The position numbers and the translations under genes were made by a program. Positions 26,705-35,731 of a stretch of DNA of 64,000 bases are shown here, piece by piece (the first letter of the stretch is position 1; every line of letters starts with the position of its first letter). The DNA is from Chelonobacter oris (GTDB lineage Bacteria; Pseudomonadota; Gammaproteobacteria; Enterobacterales; Pasteurellaceae): positions 1 through 64,000 of the forward strand of contig NZ_JSUM01000012.1 of the NCBI RefSeq assembly GCF_000772535.1. Direction: 5' to 3'. Below the pieces are notes generated by a model, which saw only the letters and a program-made list of their open reading frames with translations, had not been told where the DNA came from and made no database searches.

Positions 26705-26806
26705 CAAAAGTATACGAATAATCCGTTCAACGTCTATATCATTGTGATGTGGTCGTTTTAGGGATAACGTGAGTATATCAACCATAATAAACAGAGGAAA
26801 AACATC

Positions 26807-27556
26807 ATGAACAACATTCAAAATAAAGTGGTGATTATTACCGGCGCATCAAGCGGTATCGGCGAAGCAACCGCTTACAAACTGGCAAAAGAAGGCGCTA
26901 AACTCGTACTGGGCGCACGTCGTGAATCAAAACTGCAAGCGATTGCGGACACCATCAACAGCCAAGGCGGTGAAGCGGTTTACCGTGTGACGGATGTGAC
27001 CAAAGCGGAAGATAACGCCGCATTAGTCGAATTGGCAAGATCATCGTTCGGTAGAGTAGATGCAATTTTCTTAAATGCCGGTTTAATGCCGAACTCAAAT
27101 TTTTCCGCATTGGAAACCGCCAACTGGAATGCAATGGTCGATGTGAATATCAAAGGCGTATTAAACGGTATTGCAGCGGTACTGCCGACATTCGAAGCGC
27201 AAAAATCCGGGCATATCATCAGTGTGTCATCGGTCGCAGGCTTAAAAGTCTATCCGGGGGCAGGCGTCTATTGCGGTACAAAATGGGCGGTGAAAGCGAT
27301 AATGGAAGCGTTGCGTATGGAATCGGCACAAGCCGGCACGCATATCCGCACCGCCACGATTTACCCCGCCGCCGTGCAATCCGAACTGGTAGCGGGCATC
27401 ACCGACGAAGCCACTTCAACCGGTTACCGTCAGCTTTACGACACTTATGAAATCCCGGCGGAGCGTGTGGCAAACGTGGTGGCATTCGCCTTAAGCCAAC
27501 CCGATGATACTAACGTGAGTGAGTTTACCTTAGGTCCGACAACCCAACCTTGGTAA
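26807..27556 (+). CDS. short-chain dehydrogenase/reductase (SDR)
   Basis: 249 residues of the classical SDR family. The Rossmann cofactor motif ITGASSGIGEAT is near residue 12, the NAG motif is in FLNAGLMP, the catalytic serine is in ISVSSVAG and the YxxxK pair is in YCGTKWAVK. An arginine pair (GARRESK) after the second strand suggests NADP preference. Cytosolic; probably reduces a carbonyl substrate. A good ribosome-binding site (agaggaaaaa) precedes the ATG. Co-directional with the aldo/keto reductase and amidohydrolase genes. Confidence 0.88.
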   Translation: MNNIQNKVVIITGASSGIGEATAYKLAKEGAKLVLGARRESKLQAIADTINSQGGEAVYRVTDVTKAEDNAALVELARSSFGRVDAIFLNAGLMPNSNFSALETANWNAMVDVNIKGVLNGIAAVLPTFEAQKSGHIISVSSVAGLKVYPGAGVYCGTKWAVKAIMEALRMESAQAGTHIRTATIYPAAVQSELVAGITDEATSTGYRQLYDTYEIPAERVANVVAFALSQPDDTNVSEFTLGPTTQPW

Positions 27557-27587
27557 TGACCAAAGTGCGGTCGGAAGTTGCAGAATT

Positions 27588-27614
27588 TTGTTAAGCTCCG
27601 ACCGGCTGTATAAT
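27588..27614 (+). promoter_or_regulatory. promoter of the DUF2255 gene
   Basis: TTGTTA (27588-27593) and a perfect TATAAT (27609-27614), 15-base spacer, just after a USS and 26 bases before the start codon. AAGGAG follows at 27628-27633. Confidence 0.5.
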
Positions 27615-27640
27615 CTATCCCCTCTTTAAGGAGAACCGTT

Positions 27641-28012
27641 ATGAGCTGGAGTCTTGCAACCTTAAATAAAATCAATCAAGCCGACGATTTGAAAATCGCC
27701 CCGGAACGTGCCGACGGCAAAACGGGCACACCGACTTGGATCTGGGAAGTGATCGTGGACGGACGTTTGTTCGTGCGTGCTTATTTCGGCAAACAATCGT
27801 CGTGGTATCAATCTGCCATCGCCTATAAACAGGGCATTATCAACGCCGCAGGCCAAACGTTTGACGTTCGATTTTCTCCGATTGCCGACCGCACTTTAAA
27901 CGATAAAATCGACGATGCTTACCGCCAAAAATACAGCAAAAGCCAATATATGCGCCATATGATTCAAGCCGGCTGCCGTGAGGCAACCGTGGAGATTCTC
28001 TTGGCGGCATAA
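27641..28012 (+). CDS. DUF2255 family protein
   Basis: 123 residues, small and soluble: the pattern TWIWEVIVDGRLFVRAYFGKQSSWYQSA and an ending with YRQKYSKSQYMRHMI fit DUF2255. Function unknown. Its own promoter and AAGGAG ribosome-binding site suggest separate expression from the SDR. It is the last gene of the plus-strand redox cluster and converges with the autotransporter gene. A possible weak bidirectional hairpin (ATCCGCAC 28114-28121 / GTGCGGAT 28156-28163, long loop) lies between them. Confidence 0.75.
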   Translation: MSWSLATLNKINQADDLKIAPERADGKTGTPTWIWEVIVDGRLFVRAYFGKQSSWYQSAIAYKQGIINAAGQTFDVRFSPIADRTLNDKIDDAYRQKYSKSQYMRHMIQAGCREATVEILLAA

Positions 28013-28171
28013 TGCTGAGTCGGCGAGCGTTGGTCGGACATTGATATGCTTTCGGACAAACGTTCGCATTGAAAAAACGTAAGCCGATTGCGTCGTGTTT
28101 TTCATCAGATAAAATCCGCACTTTACGCCGTCGCTTGCTTTGTCCGACTTTCACGGTGCGGATCTTTTATT

Positions 28172-31100
28172 TTACCAACGGTATTTTACGTCGACACCGG
28201 CGTTAAATTGGGATTGAATCGCATCACCGTGTGCATAGCCCCCTTTGAGCGTGATGTTGAACCGTTTGCCCAAGCCGAAAACCGCACCGAGTTCACTTTC
28301 CACCCGATTTTTAAACAGGGTTGCGCCGAATGCGTGATTATCGGCATACAGCGTTTGCTGCTCATGAAAATTTTGCACATAATTGAATGCGCTATACAGT
28401 TTCAAGTTGGCTTTGGCTGTGATAGCAAATGTTTTGTCCAACATAATGCCGGTACGAAGTTGCCAAAAGTCCATGCTGTCACTGTGGAATCGGATATTTT
28501 CATGACGATAATCGCCGGCAGCGAGACGATAATAACTCACATCGGCGGAAGGCGTGACACCAATCGAACCGAGTTGCAGGCGCTGACCGAAACCGATGGT
28601 GGCCGTTATTGCATTTTGTCGGATTTTTTGCCGGTTTAATCGGGCATTTAGATCGTGATAGCTGATAACCGAAGTCAGATAAAACCGATTGTCAAAAATC
28701 ACCTTGTTATACCAACTAAAGGTATGTTGAATACTGTTACCGTTCTGGTTTTCGGCAAAGGTGTTGTTGGCACGGCTGTGAGTGAATGCAATGCCGGACA
28801 GCCAATCGCCCCGATTAAACGGCATGGCTTTATCTGCACCGATTTGTCGGGTGGCAAGCCGCTGTTTATAAGTGCGGTAATTATCGCTGTTGTAACGCAT
28901 CTCTTCATGATCCGCATTGAGCCACACACCGCTGTTACTGCCGTTTAAGCGCTGTAAATATTGGTTGAGCTGACGCTGTTGTTTGTTCAATTGATTGATT
29001 CGAGCCGCATGATCGGAAAGTGCGGTATTGACCGTGCGGCTGGTCCATTGCTGTTGCCGGATTGAAATATCCGCATTAGGAGTGGCGCGCGATTCTACAC
29101 CGGATTCTGCCGTTATGCTGTCTGTTGCCTCATCGGCGGCAATCGTCCCGGTTTCTGTTGCCGATGGGAGAGGCGCATCTTTGCTGGCCAGTGTCGGTTG
29201 TAGGGCGTTATACAAGGCAAAATGCTTGTTTTTACGTGTTAAAACATAGCGGTATGCGCCGATATCCAAATAATGGTTTGGTAATGCAACCGTTATCGCT
29301 TCCCAGTCCTGTCGGGCATGATTCAGGGTCAGCAAGGGCAGAAAGCCTGACGATGAAGCCGCTTTTTCGCCGATGGTGCCCAATTTCAACAAATAATGGC
29401 CTTTCGCCAAGCCGTTAACCACAATACGATCGCTTTTTTGGGCGGCAAGATCGGCATTAAGTACAAATTGCCCGCTGCCGTTCAAATCGCTGTTGATGGT
29501 GAGAGTATGGAAGCGGTTTGTGTCGCTATTGCCGTTTAGGTTAACCGATGAGCCGTTATCCATTTCAAGTATCCCGAGCGTGCTGTTGTCCGTCATGTTC
29601 CAAACGGCGTCATGGCCGATTTGTGTGCGGCTGGTTTTTTCCGCTTGAATCTTGCCGCTGAAATCGGTTTTACCCAAATTGAGAACCGCACTTTCAGCCA
29701 AGGTAATATTGCCGTTTACTTTTGCAGGCGGAAGTGCGGTATAAAGCGTTTCGCTCAAGGCGTTTTGGTGACAGTTCACCAGTCCGCTGCCGTCATTAAG
29801 CGTGCATTGCAGGCTGTTGCGTGCGGCATTTTTGTCGTTGATGTAGCCCAAACTGATTTTACTGTTTTTTTCCGCGCTGAGATCCCCCTCTAAATTAGCG
29901 TAATTGCCCAACTGCAAGGCGGCGCCGTTAGCGGCGATAAAGCGAGCGGCTTTAAAGTGTGTTGTAATCCAATCGCTGTCAATCGTGATGTTGCCGGCGT
30001 GCGGTGTCGGTCTGCCGGAAAGTAATAATGTCCCTTTTTCAACTTTGATCTCCCCGTTCAGGTTGCTGCCGCCGGCAAGAGTATAAATGCCGCCGTCAAT
30101 AGGAGAATGATAATGGAAATTTAATTTTCCGTTGTGTTTTGCAGCATCGGTTTCACCCAGTACGCCTAAAAAAACCGCTTTGTTTTGTTGTGAAAGAACG
30201 GTGTCTTTTGCTTTGGCTTCTTCGTGCCCTGCAAATGCCCAATCGTTGTTGCCTGCGGCGTTGGTCGGAAACCAGCTGTAAGTAGATTTTTTGAGAATAA
30301 AATAGTCGATACGGTTCCCTCGGTGGGTATTGATATATTTATAAAGGGTGCCGATCGTGCCTCGCTGGCTGTTATTCCAAGTATAAATCGGCGTATCGGT
30401 GACGCCGGTTATATTCACCGTTGCGGCTTTTTGCTGATGATGGTTGACAATTTGTGCGCCGTTATCAACATTTCGAATGCGGCTGAACGCGAAATCATTA
30501 CCATTGAGATCAAGCCGACCGCCGCGAAAACCGAAATAGATATTGTCGGGATTGACCTGTTTGTTATCGCTCAATACCACCGTCGGGCGGCCGCTGACGA
30601 TCTGGATTTTGTCAAACGCTTGAACCGCACTTTGATCGCCGGCCTGCTGTTTTAAAATAACCGTGCCGTCGCCTACGCTGAGATTGCCGTGATTTTTGCC
30701 TTCGGCATTAACAACGAGTGTGCCTTCGCCGATTTTGTGCAGAAAATCGTTATCTATTCCGTTCACTTGCCAAGTGACGGTGTTGTCTTTGGCAATATTT
30801 ACACCAGCGCCGACCCAAGTTTGATTGGTTTCGGGTTTGACGGTGTAATCCCCGTTAAAGGTCAAACCGCCGGCACCTTGATTAATATTGTCGCTTAAGG
30901 TGATTGTGCCGCTGCCGTTCAGGTTGACATTTTGTCCATGATTCAGGGATTGTTTGTGATTGTTGCTTTCACTGTCGGCAAGTTTGACATGCCACGAGAG
31001 TTCGCTGGTTTGTGTCAGTACGCTGGTGCCGCCGTTATTGCCGAGTTTATCCGCCGTGTCTCTTTTCCAGATAAGGTCGCCGCTATTTTGAATATCCGGC

Positions 31101-31951
31101 GCTTGATCGGTTTTAAAATGCTGTTCGGCAAACGGCTTGTCAACCACGATCCACCAATTGCTGGTGTTGCCGGCGATGCCGTGCAGTACGCCGACAATCA
31201 CCCATTTGCCAAGGGTGGTGTCCCACCCGAACAGGGGCGAACCACTGTCTCCAGGTTGCCCCTGCATGGCGAGCGGTTCGTTGTTTTTGTCGTATAGCGC
31301 ACCGTTTTCATTATAAAACGTGGCATTGGAAAAAACAGGGGTTCTTACCGTGCCGCCGGTCAGAAACGTATAGCTTCCGGCAACCCATGTATTTTTACCG
31401 CTGCTGTCTCGGACTTGTTGATCGCCGCTGCCGAGGCGATAAAAAATGGGAAAACGGGTTTGATTTTTGTAAACATTACTACTCATTCCCGCATCCGTTA
31501 TCGCAATCGGGGCAACATCCGTCACGTATTTGTGTAAGCGCGGGATATGTAAATCTTTTGTGTTATGCTCATTTCTGTCGACCAGCTCATAGCGTTGCCG
31601 CAGATAGTCGGGATTATTGCCGCTGCTGCCGAAATAGATATTCTGGTAGCCGCGATTGTGCTTGACGCCGGCGACATATTGCTGATTGACCAGCGTTGCC
31701 ACGCCGGGCGGGCCAAAGGTATTGACGCTGCTGAAATCGATCATCGGGGCTTTATTGAGTACCCCGACCAAAGTTCCGTTATTCGTGAAAATTTCAAAGT
31801 CGGTGCTGCCCGGTATAAATTCGCCTTTATTTTCTGCAAAATCTCTGAAAATCTGGTAAGAAATATCGTCTCTGACGATAGAGGTGAACGCTGGATAACT
31901 CAAAAGTGCGGTTGAGATCAGTACGGCAAGTTTATTCGGTTTGAATGACAT
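28172..31951 (-). CDS. S6-family serine protease autotransporter (IgA1-protease/Hap-like)
   Basis: 1259 residues. A signal peptide (about 1-25) precedes the S6 peptidase domain with candidate catalytic triad His98 (GVKHNRGY), Asp133 (KDLHIPRLH) and Ser236 (GDSGSPLF). A beta-helix passenger with repeated NGSGTITLSDN / GTLLLSG-type units extends to about 930. A Ser/Thr/Ala/Glu-rich linker (about 950-1000) leads to an autotransporter barrel (about 1000-1259) ending in aromatic KYRW. Gene length is close to Hap, shorter than many IgA1 proteases. The product should be a secreted or surface-cleaved protease acting on host glycoproteins or on itself; the target cannot be told from sequence. A TATAAT-like element and CGGAG ribosome-binding site lie just ahead of the ATG. 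Several USS lie inside. Confidence 0.9.
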   Translation of the reverse strand: MSFKPNKLAVLISTALLSYPAFTSIVRDDISYQIFRDFAENKGEFIPGSTDFEIFTNNGTLVGVLNKAPMIDFSSVNTFGPPGVATLVNQQYVAGVKHNRGYQNIYFGSSGNNPDYLRQRYELVDRNEHNTKDLHIPRLHKYVTDVAPIAITDAGMSSNVYKNQTRFPIFYRLGSGDQQVRDSSGKNTWVAGSYTFLTGGTVRTPVFSNATFYNENGALYDKNNEPLAMQGQPGDSGSPLFGWDTTLGKWVIVGVLHGIAGNTSNWWIVVDKPFAEQHFKTDQAPDIQNSGDLIWKRDTADKLGNNGGTSVLTQTSELSWHVKLADSESNNHKQSLNHGQNVNLNGSGTITLSDNINQGAGGLTFNGDYTVKPETNQTWVGAGVNIAKDNTVTWQVNGIDNDFLHKIGEGTLVVNAEGKNHGNLSVGDGTVILKQQAGDQSAVQAFDKIQIVSGRPTVVLSDNKQVNPDNIYFGFRGGRLDLNGNDFAFSRIRNVDNGAQIVNHHQQKAATVNITGVTDTPIYTWNNSQRGTIGTLYKYINTHRGNRIDYFILKKSTYSWFPTNAAGNNDWAFAGHEEAKAKDTVLSQQNKAVFLGVLGETDAAKHNGKLNFHYHSPIDGGIYTLAGGSNLNGEIKVEKGTLLLSGRPTPHAGNITIDSDWITTHFKAARFIAANGAALQLGNYANLEGDLSAEKNSKISLGYINDKNAARNSLQCTLNDGSGLVNCHQNALSETLYTALPPAKVNGNITLAESAVLNLGKTDFSGKIQAEKTSRTQIGHDAVWNMTDNSTLGILEMDNGSSVNLNGNSDTNRFHTLTINSDLNGSGQFVLNADLAAQKSDRIVVNGLAKGHYLLKLGTIGEKAASSSGFLPLLTLNHARQDWEAITVALPNHYLDIGAYRYVLTRKNKHFALYNALQPTLASKDAPLPSATETGTIAADEATDSITAESGVESRATPNADISIRQQQWTSRTVNTALSDHAARINQLNKQQRQLNQYLQRLNGSNSGVWLNADHEEMRYNSDNYRTYKQRLATRQIGADKAMPFNRGDWLSGIAFTHSRANNTFAENQNGNSIQHTFSWYNKVIFDNRFYLTSVISYHDLNARLNRQKIRQNAITATIGFGQRLQLGSIGVTPSADVSYYRLAAGDYRHENIRFHSDSMDFWQLRTGIMLDKTFAITAKANLKLYSAFNYVQNFHEQQTLYADNHAFGATLFKNRVESELGAVFGLGKRFNITLKGGYAHGDAIQSQFNAGVDVKYRW

Positions 31952-32117
31952 GATTGCTCCGATTATATTTTTTGTTATGGAGCGGAATTATATTAAAAAT
32001 GCCGTCAATCTTTCTGGGGTGACGGCAAATTAGCGCAAAGTATCCGATTGTTTTTTCTGAGAAATCTATTCCAATCCGGTATAAATTTGCACAAATTAGA
32101 TGGAAAGACGACAGCGG

Positions 32118-32654
32118 TTATATTTTCTGCGGATCGAATAGGCTCAAATCGATTCGGTTTTCAGTGTGATAAAATTCGCATAATGCCCGACGCAAGGTTT
32201 CAGCCCGTTTCGGCAGCCCTTGTTCCGCATAGCGGCAAACCTGTGCATAAACCGCATTTTTAAACGGCTGCGGATTTCCGACTTGTCCGCTGAGATTGTC
32301 GGCGCTGGCAAAAAAGCGTTTGCCGGCGGCATTGGAGAGAATCCATTCAATTGCTTGCGGCTTTACTTCCACTTGTTCAAACAAGCGCTGCTGTTCTTCG
32401 CTGCGTCCGTCAGGTTCGTACCAATAGCCGAAATCCTCCAACAGCCAACGTGAACGCCCCGCCACCAGCCAATGTGCGATTTCGTGCAATGCGCTGCTGT
32501 AATAACCGTGAGCGAAGCGGATCGAATGGTAAGTGCGGTTTTCATCGGCAGGCAGGTAAATCGGTTCATCACCGCCTTTTTCCAGTTTGGTATTATATTC
32601 CTGATAAAAACAGCGGTTGAAGATATTGATGAGATCGTGATAGTCGTGTTCCAT
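32118..32654 (-). CDS. epmC: elongation factor P hydroxylase EpmC
   Basis: 178 residues from the ATG at 32654, chosen because the match to E. coli EpmC (YfcM) starts there; an upstream in-frame ATG (32711) falls inside the htpX terminator. Conserved blocks are GGDEPIYLPADEN, RFAHGYYSSALHEIAHWLVAG with the metal-binding HExxH-like HEIAH, DFGYWYEPDGR and VEVKPQAIEW. It hydroxylates the beta-lysyl-lysine of translation factor EF-P after EpmA and EpmB act. It is transcribed from the same strand as htpX, separated by a terminator. Confidence 0.9.
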   Translation of the reverse strand: MEHDYHDLINIFNRCFYQEYNTKLEKGGDEPIYLPADENRTYHSIRFAHGYYSSALHEIAHWLVAGRSRWLLEDFGYWYEPDGRSEEQQRLFEQVEVKPQAIEWILSNAAGKRFFASADNLSGQVGNPQPFKNAVYAQVCRYAEQGLPKRAETLRRALCEFYHTENRIDLSLFDPQKI

Positions 32655-32670
32655 AATCGGATTCCAAAGG

Positions 32671-32702
32671 GAAAATAAAAAGAAGGGGCTGAAATCAGCC
32701 CC
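32671..32702 (-). terminator. rho-independent terminator of htpX
   Basis: On the minus strand: GGGGCTGA / TCAGCCCC stem with a 2-base loop, followed by TTCTTTTTATTTT. It ends 17 bases upstream of the epmC start, so epmC relies on readthrough or a promoter close to or inside this element. Confidence 0.8.
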
Positions 32703-32725
32703 GAAAATCATAAAGTGCGGTTATC

Positions 32726-33580
32726 TTAATTGAGTTTTTGCAATGCTTCAATCCGTTTTTCCAACGGCGGGTGGCTCATAAACAACGCCGCCAGCGGCGT
32801 GCCGCGTTTGCCGTTGATTGCAAAAGCCGCCAGTTCGCCTTCCAGTTCTTGCGGTTCATGCAGTGTTTGCAGACGTTTCAACGCCGCAATCATTTTTTGT
32901 TTGCCGACCAATTGTGCCGAACCGGCGTCTGCATGGAATTCACGGTAACGGGAGAACCACATTGCGATAATGCTTGCCAAGAAGCCGAAGACCACTTCCA
33001 GCACCATAGCCACCATAAAGTACATACCGCTGCTGGTTTCGCCGTCACGGTTGCTGGCAATAACTTTGGCAATCATGCGTGAAACGAAAATAACAAAGGT
33101 ATTCAACACGCCCTGCAATAAGGTCATGGTGACCATATCACCGTTGGCAATATGGCTGACTTCGTGCGCCAGAACCGCTTCCGCTTCATCGCGGGTCATG
33201 GTATTCAGCAAGCCGGTACTGACGGCGACCAATGAATTCTTTTTACTGGCGCCGGTGGCAAACGCATTGACATCGGCGGAATGGTAAATCGCCACTTCCG
33301 GCATCGGCAAGCCGGCTTTACGGGCTTGTGCCTGTACCGTGTGAAGCAGCCATTGCTCCTGTTCGTTGCGCGGCTGTGTGATAACTTGCGCGCCGACCGC
33401 TCTTTTGGCCATCGATTTAGACATAAACAGGGAAATCAATGAGCCGCCGAAGCCGAATAGTGCGGCTAAAATCAATAAACCGGCGGCATCTTGCGATTGG
33501 ATGCCGGTTAAGGTCAAAATAATGTTAAAAACAAACAAGACTGCCATGTTGGTCAACAAAAACAGAATAATTCGCATCAT
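32726..33580 (-). CDS. htpX: membrane zinc metalloprotease HtpX
   Basis: 284 residues from the ATG at 33580, which has AGGAG 9 bases upstream; an upstream TTG is less likely. Two N-terminal membrane helices (about 4-24 and 35-55) precede the zinc site HEVSH in [14 protein letters not shown], with two more helices (about 155-215) and a C-terminal [13 protein letters not shown]. It degrades misfolded inner-membrane proteins together with FtsH. Length matches the E. coli family member. Confidence 0.95.
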   Translation of the reverse strand: MMRIILFLLTNMAVLFVFNIILTLTGIQSQDAAGLLILAALFGFGGSLISLFMSKSMAKRAVGAQVITQPRNEQEQWLLHTVQAQARKAGLPMPEVAIYHSADVNAFATGASKKNSLVAVSTGLLNTMTRDEAEAVLAHEVSHIANGDMVTMTLLQGVLNTFVIFVSRMIAKVIASNRDGETSSGMYFMVAMVLEVVFGFLASIIAMWFSRYREFHADAGSAQLVGKQKMIAALKRLQTLHEPQELEGELAAFAINGKRGTPLAALFMSHPPLEKRIEALQKLN

Positions 33581-33935
33581 AATCAAATACTCCTAGAATA
33601 AAAACAGGGACAGAATCCATTTAATAGTGGTTATCAAATTGTTAATTTCAAGCCTTGCCGCAAAGTTTAAGGGAATCGGGCTGGGAATGCTATCTTTTTA
33701 TCGTAGGAGCGATAGCGCTCAAACCTACAAATTCGGTTTAAATGCAAGACGTTTTGCCGGTAATATTTCAATTTTGCGATCCGGATCGAGAAAAAAAGTG
33801 GGCGACATGGCGAACAGGCGCTAAAAAAACTAGATTAATTCCCATTAAGCCAGTAAAATCGCCGACTTCTTAAACATACCTTGTCGGTATCCTGCCGACG
33901 AAGCCGTAATGTGTAATAACGAGGCGTGAATCATC
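33581..33935. other. intergenic region between htpX and rlmN with a hairpin
   Basis: About 355 bases between divergent genes. No convincing coding region: a 65-codon frame (33627-33824) has no family resemblance or ribosome-binding site. An imperfect palindrome, GTAGGAGCG-ATAG-CGCTC-AAA-CCTAC (33703-33728), forms a strong hairpin without a T-run and could be a REP-like repeat or RNA structure. Nothing else stands out. Confidence 0.4.
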
Positions 33936-35054
33936 ATGACAACCAAAACGAATTTACTGGATTTAAACCGCAAAGCATTGCGTGAATTTTTGCAAGGATT
34001 GGGTGAAAAGCCGTTCCGTGCCGATCAATTGATGAAATGGATTTATCATTTCGGTGAAGATAACTTTGATAATATGACCAATATTAACAAAGTGCTGCGT
34101 GAAAAATTAAAAGTCGTTGCCGAGATTAAAGCACCGCAAGTTGCGGAAGAGCAACGTTCTGCCGACGGTACAATCAAATGGGCGATGCAGGTCGGCGATC
34201 AGCAGGTGGAAACGGTGTATATTCCGGAAAATGATCGGGCGACATTGTGCGTTTCTTCGCAAGTCGGTTGTGCTTTGGCGTGTACTTTTTGTTCTACCGC
34301 CCAGCAGGGCTTTAACCGCAATCTGACCGTATCGGAAATTATCGGTCAGGTCTGGCGGGCGGCAAACGTGCTGGGGCCACACGGTGTCAGCGGTGAACGT
34401 CCGATTACCAACGTAGTGATGATGGGCATGGGCGAAGCGCTGCTGAATGTCAGCAATGTGGTGCCGGCCATGGAGATTATGCTGGACGATTTCGGCTACG
34501 GTCTGTCGAAAAGACGGGTGACGTTGTCAACTTCCGGCGTGGTGCCGGCGCTGGACAAATTACCGGATATGATCGATGTGGCATTGGCGGTATCGCTGCA
34601 TGCGCCGAACGACGAATTACGTGATGAAATCGTGCCGATTAATAAAAAATACAATATCAAAATGTTGATGGATTCGGTCAGTCGTTATTTAAATATTTCG
34701 AAAGCCAATCACGGCAAGGTGACGATTGAATATGTGATGCTCGATCACGTTAATGACGGCACCGAACATGCGCACCAATTGGCAAAAGTATTGGAAAATA
34801 TTCCGTGTAAAGTGAATTTGATTCCGTGGAATCCGTTTCCGGAAGCACCGTATAACAAAAGTTCGAATACCCGAATCGATCGTTTCCAGAAAGTGTTGAT
34901 GGAGTACGGTTTGACAGTGATTGTACGTAAAACCCGCGGTGATGATATTGATGCGGCTTGCGGACAATTGGCGGGGGAAGTGATTGACCGAACTAAGCGC
35001 ACGCTGCACAAAAAAGCGTTCGGCGAGGCGATTTCGATTAAACAACAGGCGTAA
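33936..35054 (+). CDS. rlmN: dual-specificity rRNA/tRNA adenine C2-methyltransferase RlmN
   Basis: 372 residues. The radical-SAM cysteines C112-x3-C116-x2-C119 ([10 protein letters not shown]) bind the [4Fe-4S] cluster, and a further cysteine in AACGQLAG near residue 347 matches the catalytic mono-methyl-accepting cysteine of the family. It methylates C2 of A2503 in 23S rRNA and of A37 in a set of tRNAs. It is first in the co-directional rlmN-pilF-rodZ-ispG-hisS-yfgM string. Confidence 0.96.
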   Translation: MTTKTNLLDLNRKALREFLQGLGEKPFRADQLMKWIYHFGEDNFDNMTNINKVLREKLKVVAEIKAPQVAEEQRSADGTIKWAMQVGDQQVETVYIPENDRATLCVSSQVGCALACTFCSTAQQGFNRNLTVSEIIGQVWRAANVLGPHGVSGERPITNVVMMGMGEALLNVSNVVPAMEIMLDDFGYGLSKRRVTLSTSGVVPALDKLPDMIDVALAVSLHAPNDELRDEIVPINKKYNIKMLMDSVSRYLNISKANHGKVTIEYVMLDHVNDGTEHAHQLAKVLENIPCKVNLIPWNPFPEAPYNKSSNTRIDRFQKVLMEYGLTVIVRKTRGDDIDAACGQLAGEVIDRTKRTLHKKAFGEAISIKQQA

Positions 35055-35074
35055 ACCAAGATAAGGGAGAAAAC

Positions 35075-35623
35075 ATGATCAGCTTCGGGCAAATGAAAAA
35101 AATGGCTTTTTTATCCCTTGTTTTTGCTTTTTTAGTCGGCTGTAGCGCCCGTCAACAGCAGGATAATGCCCAAAGTGCGGCTTATGCCAGAGTGCAGGTT
35201 GCATTGGGATATTTACAGCAACATCAGTATGAAGCGGCCAAGCAAAGCTTAGACAAAGCGTTACAGCATAACCCCGACTATTATCTGCCGTATTTGGTTT
35301 CGGCGCATTATTACCAATTAATCGGTAACAGTACGCAGGCGGAAAACCAGTATCTGACGGCACTGCAAAAAGATCCGCATCAGGGCGATACGCATAATAA
35401 TTACGGGGCTTTTTTATGTCAGCAGGGGAAATTTGCCGAAGCGTTCCGGGCTTTTGAAACCGCACTTGCCAGCCGTGACTATTATCGCTTGGCACAAACC
35501 TATGAAAATACCGCACTTTGCGCCCATCAGGCAGGGGATAACATACGTCGGACGGAAGCATTGCAGAAATTGGATAAGATTGACAGCGCACAAGCCAAAC
35601 GATTAGGTGCATTATTACGCTGA
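35075..35623 (+). CDS. pilF: type IV pilus biogenesis/stability lipoprotein PilF/PilW
   Basis: 182 residues. The lipoprotein signal ends at the lipobox LVGC (cysteine at about residue 23). Tetratricopeptide repeats follow (QVALGYLQQHQYEAAKQSLDKAL, GDTHNNYGAFLCQQGKFAEAFRAFE). It is the pilotin that helps assemble the type IV pilus secretin, in Pasteurellaceae linked to natural competence. That fits the USS-rich genome. A strong ribosome-binding site (gggagaaaac) supports the ATG at 35075. Position between rlmN and rodZ is the family's usual one. Confidence 0.9.
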   Translation: MISFGQMKKMAFLSLVFAFLVGCSARQQQDNAQSAAYARVQVALGYLQQHQYEAAKQSLDKALQHNPDYYLPYLVSAHYYQLIGNSTQAENQYLTALQKDPHQGDTHNNYGAFLCQQGKFAEAFRAFETALASRDYYRLAQTYENTALCAHQAGDNIRRTEALQKLDKIDSAQAKRLGALLR

Positions 35624-35731
35624 TAATTTGCCGTTTTTTTCATATATCTGTTCTCGAACCATGATTAACTATTGCAAAAGCAGGGTGGTAATTTTAAACT
35701 CTGCGCTTGAAATTAATTTTATGGTAATGTC

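Noticed and set aside
33627-33824. Possible 65-residue gene between htpX and rlmN
   Set aside because: No ribosome-binding site, mixed composition and it spans a palindrome; no homologue recognised.
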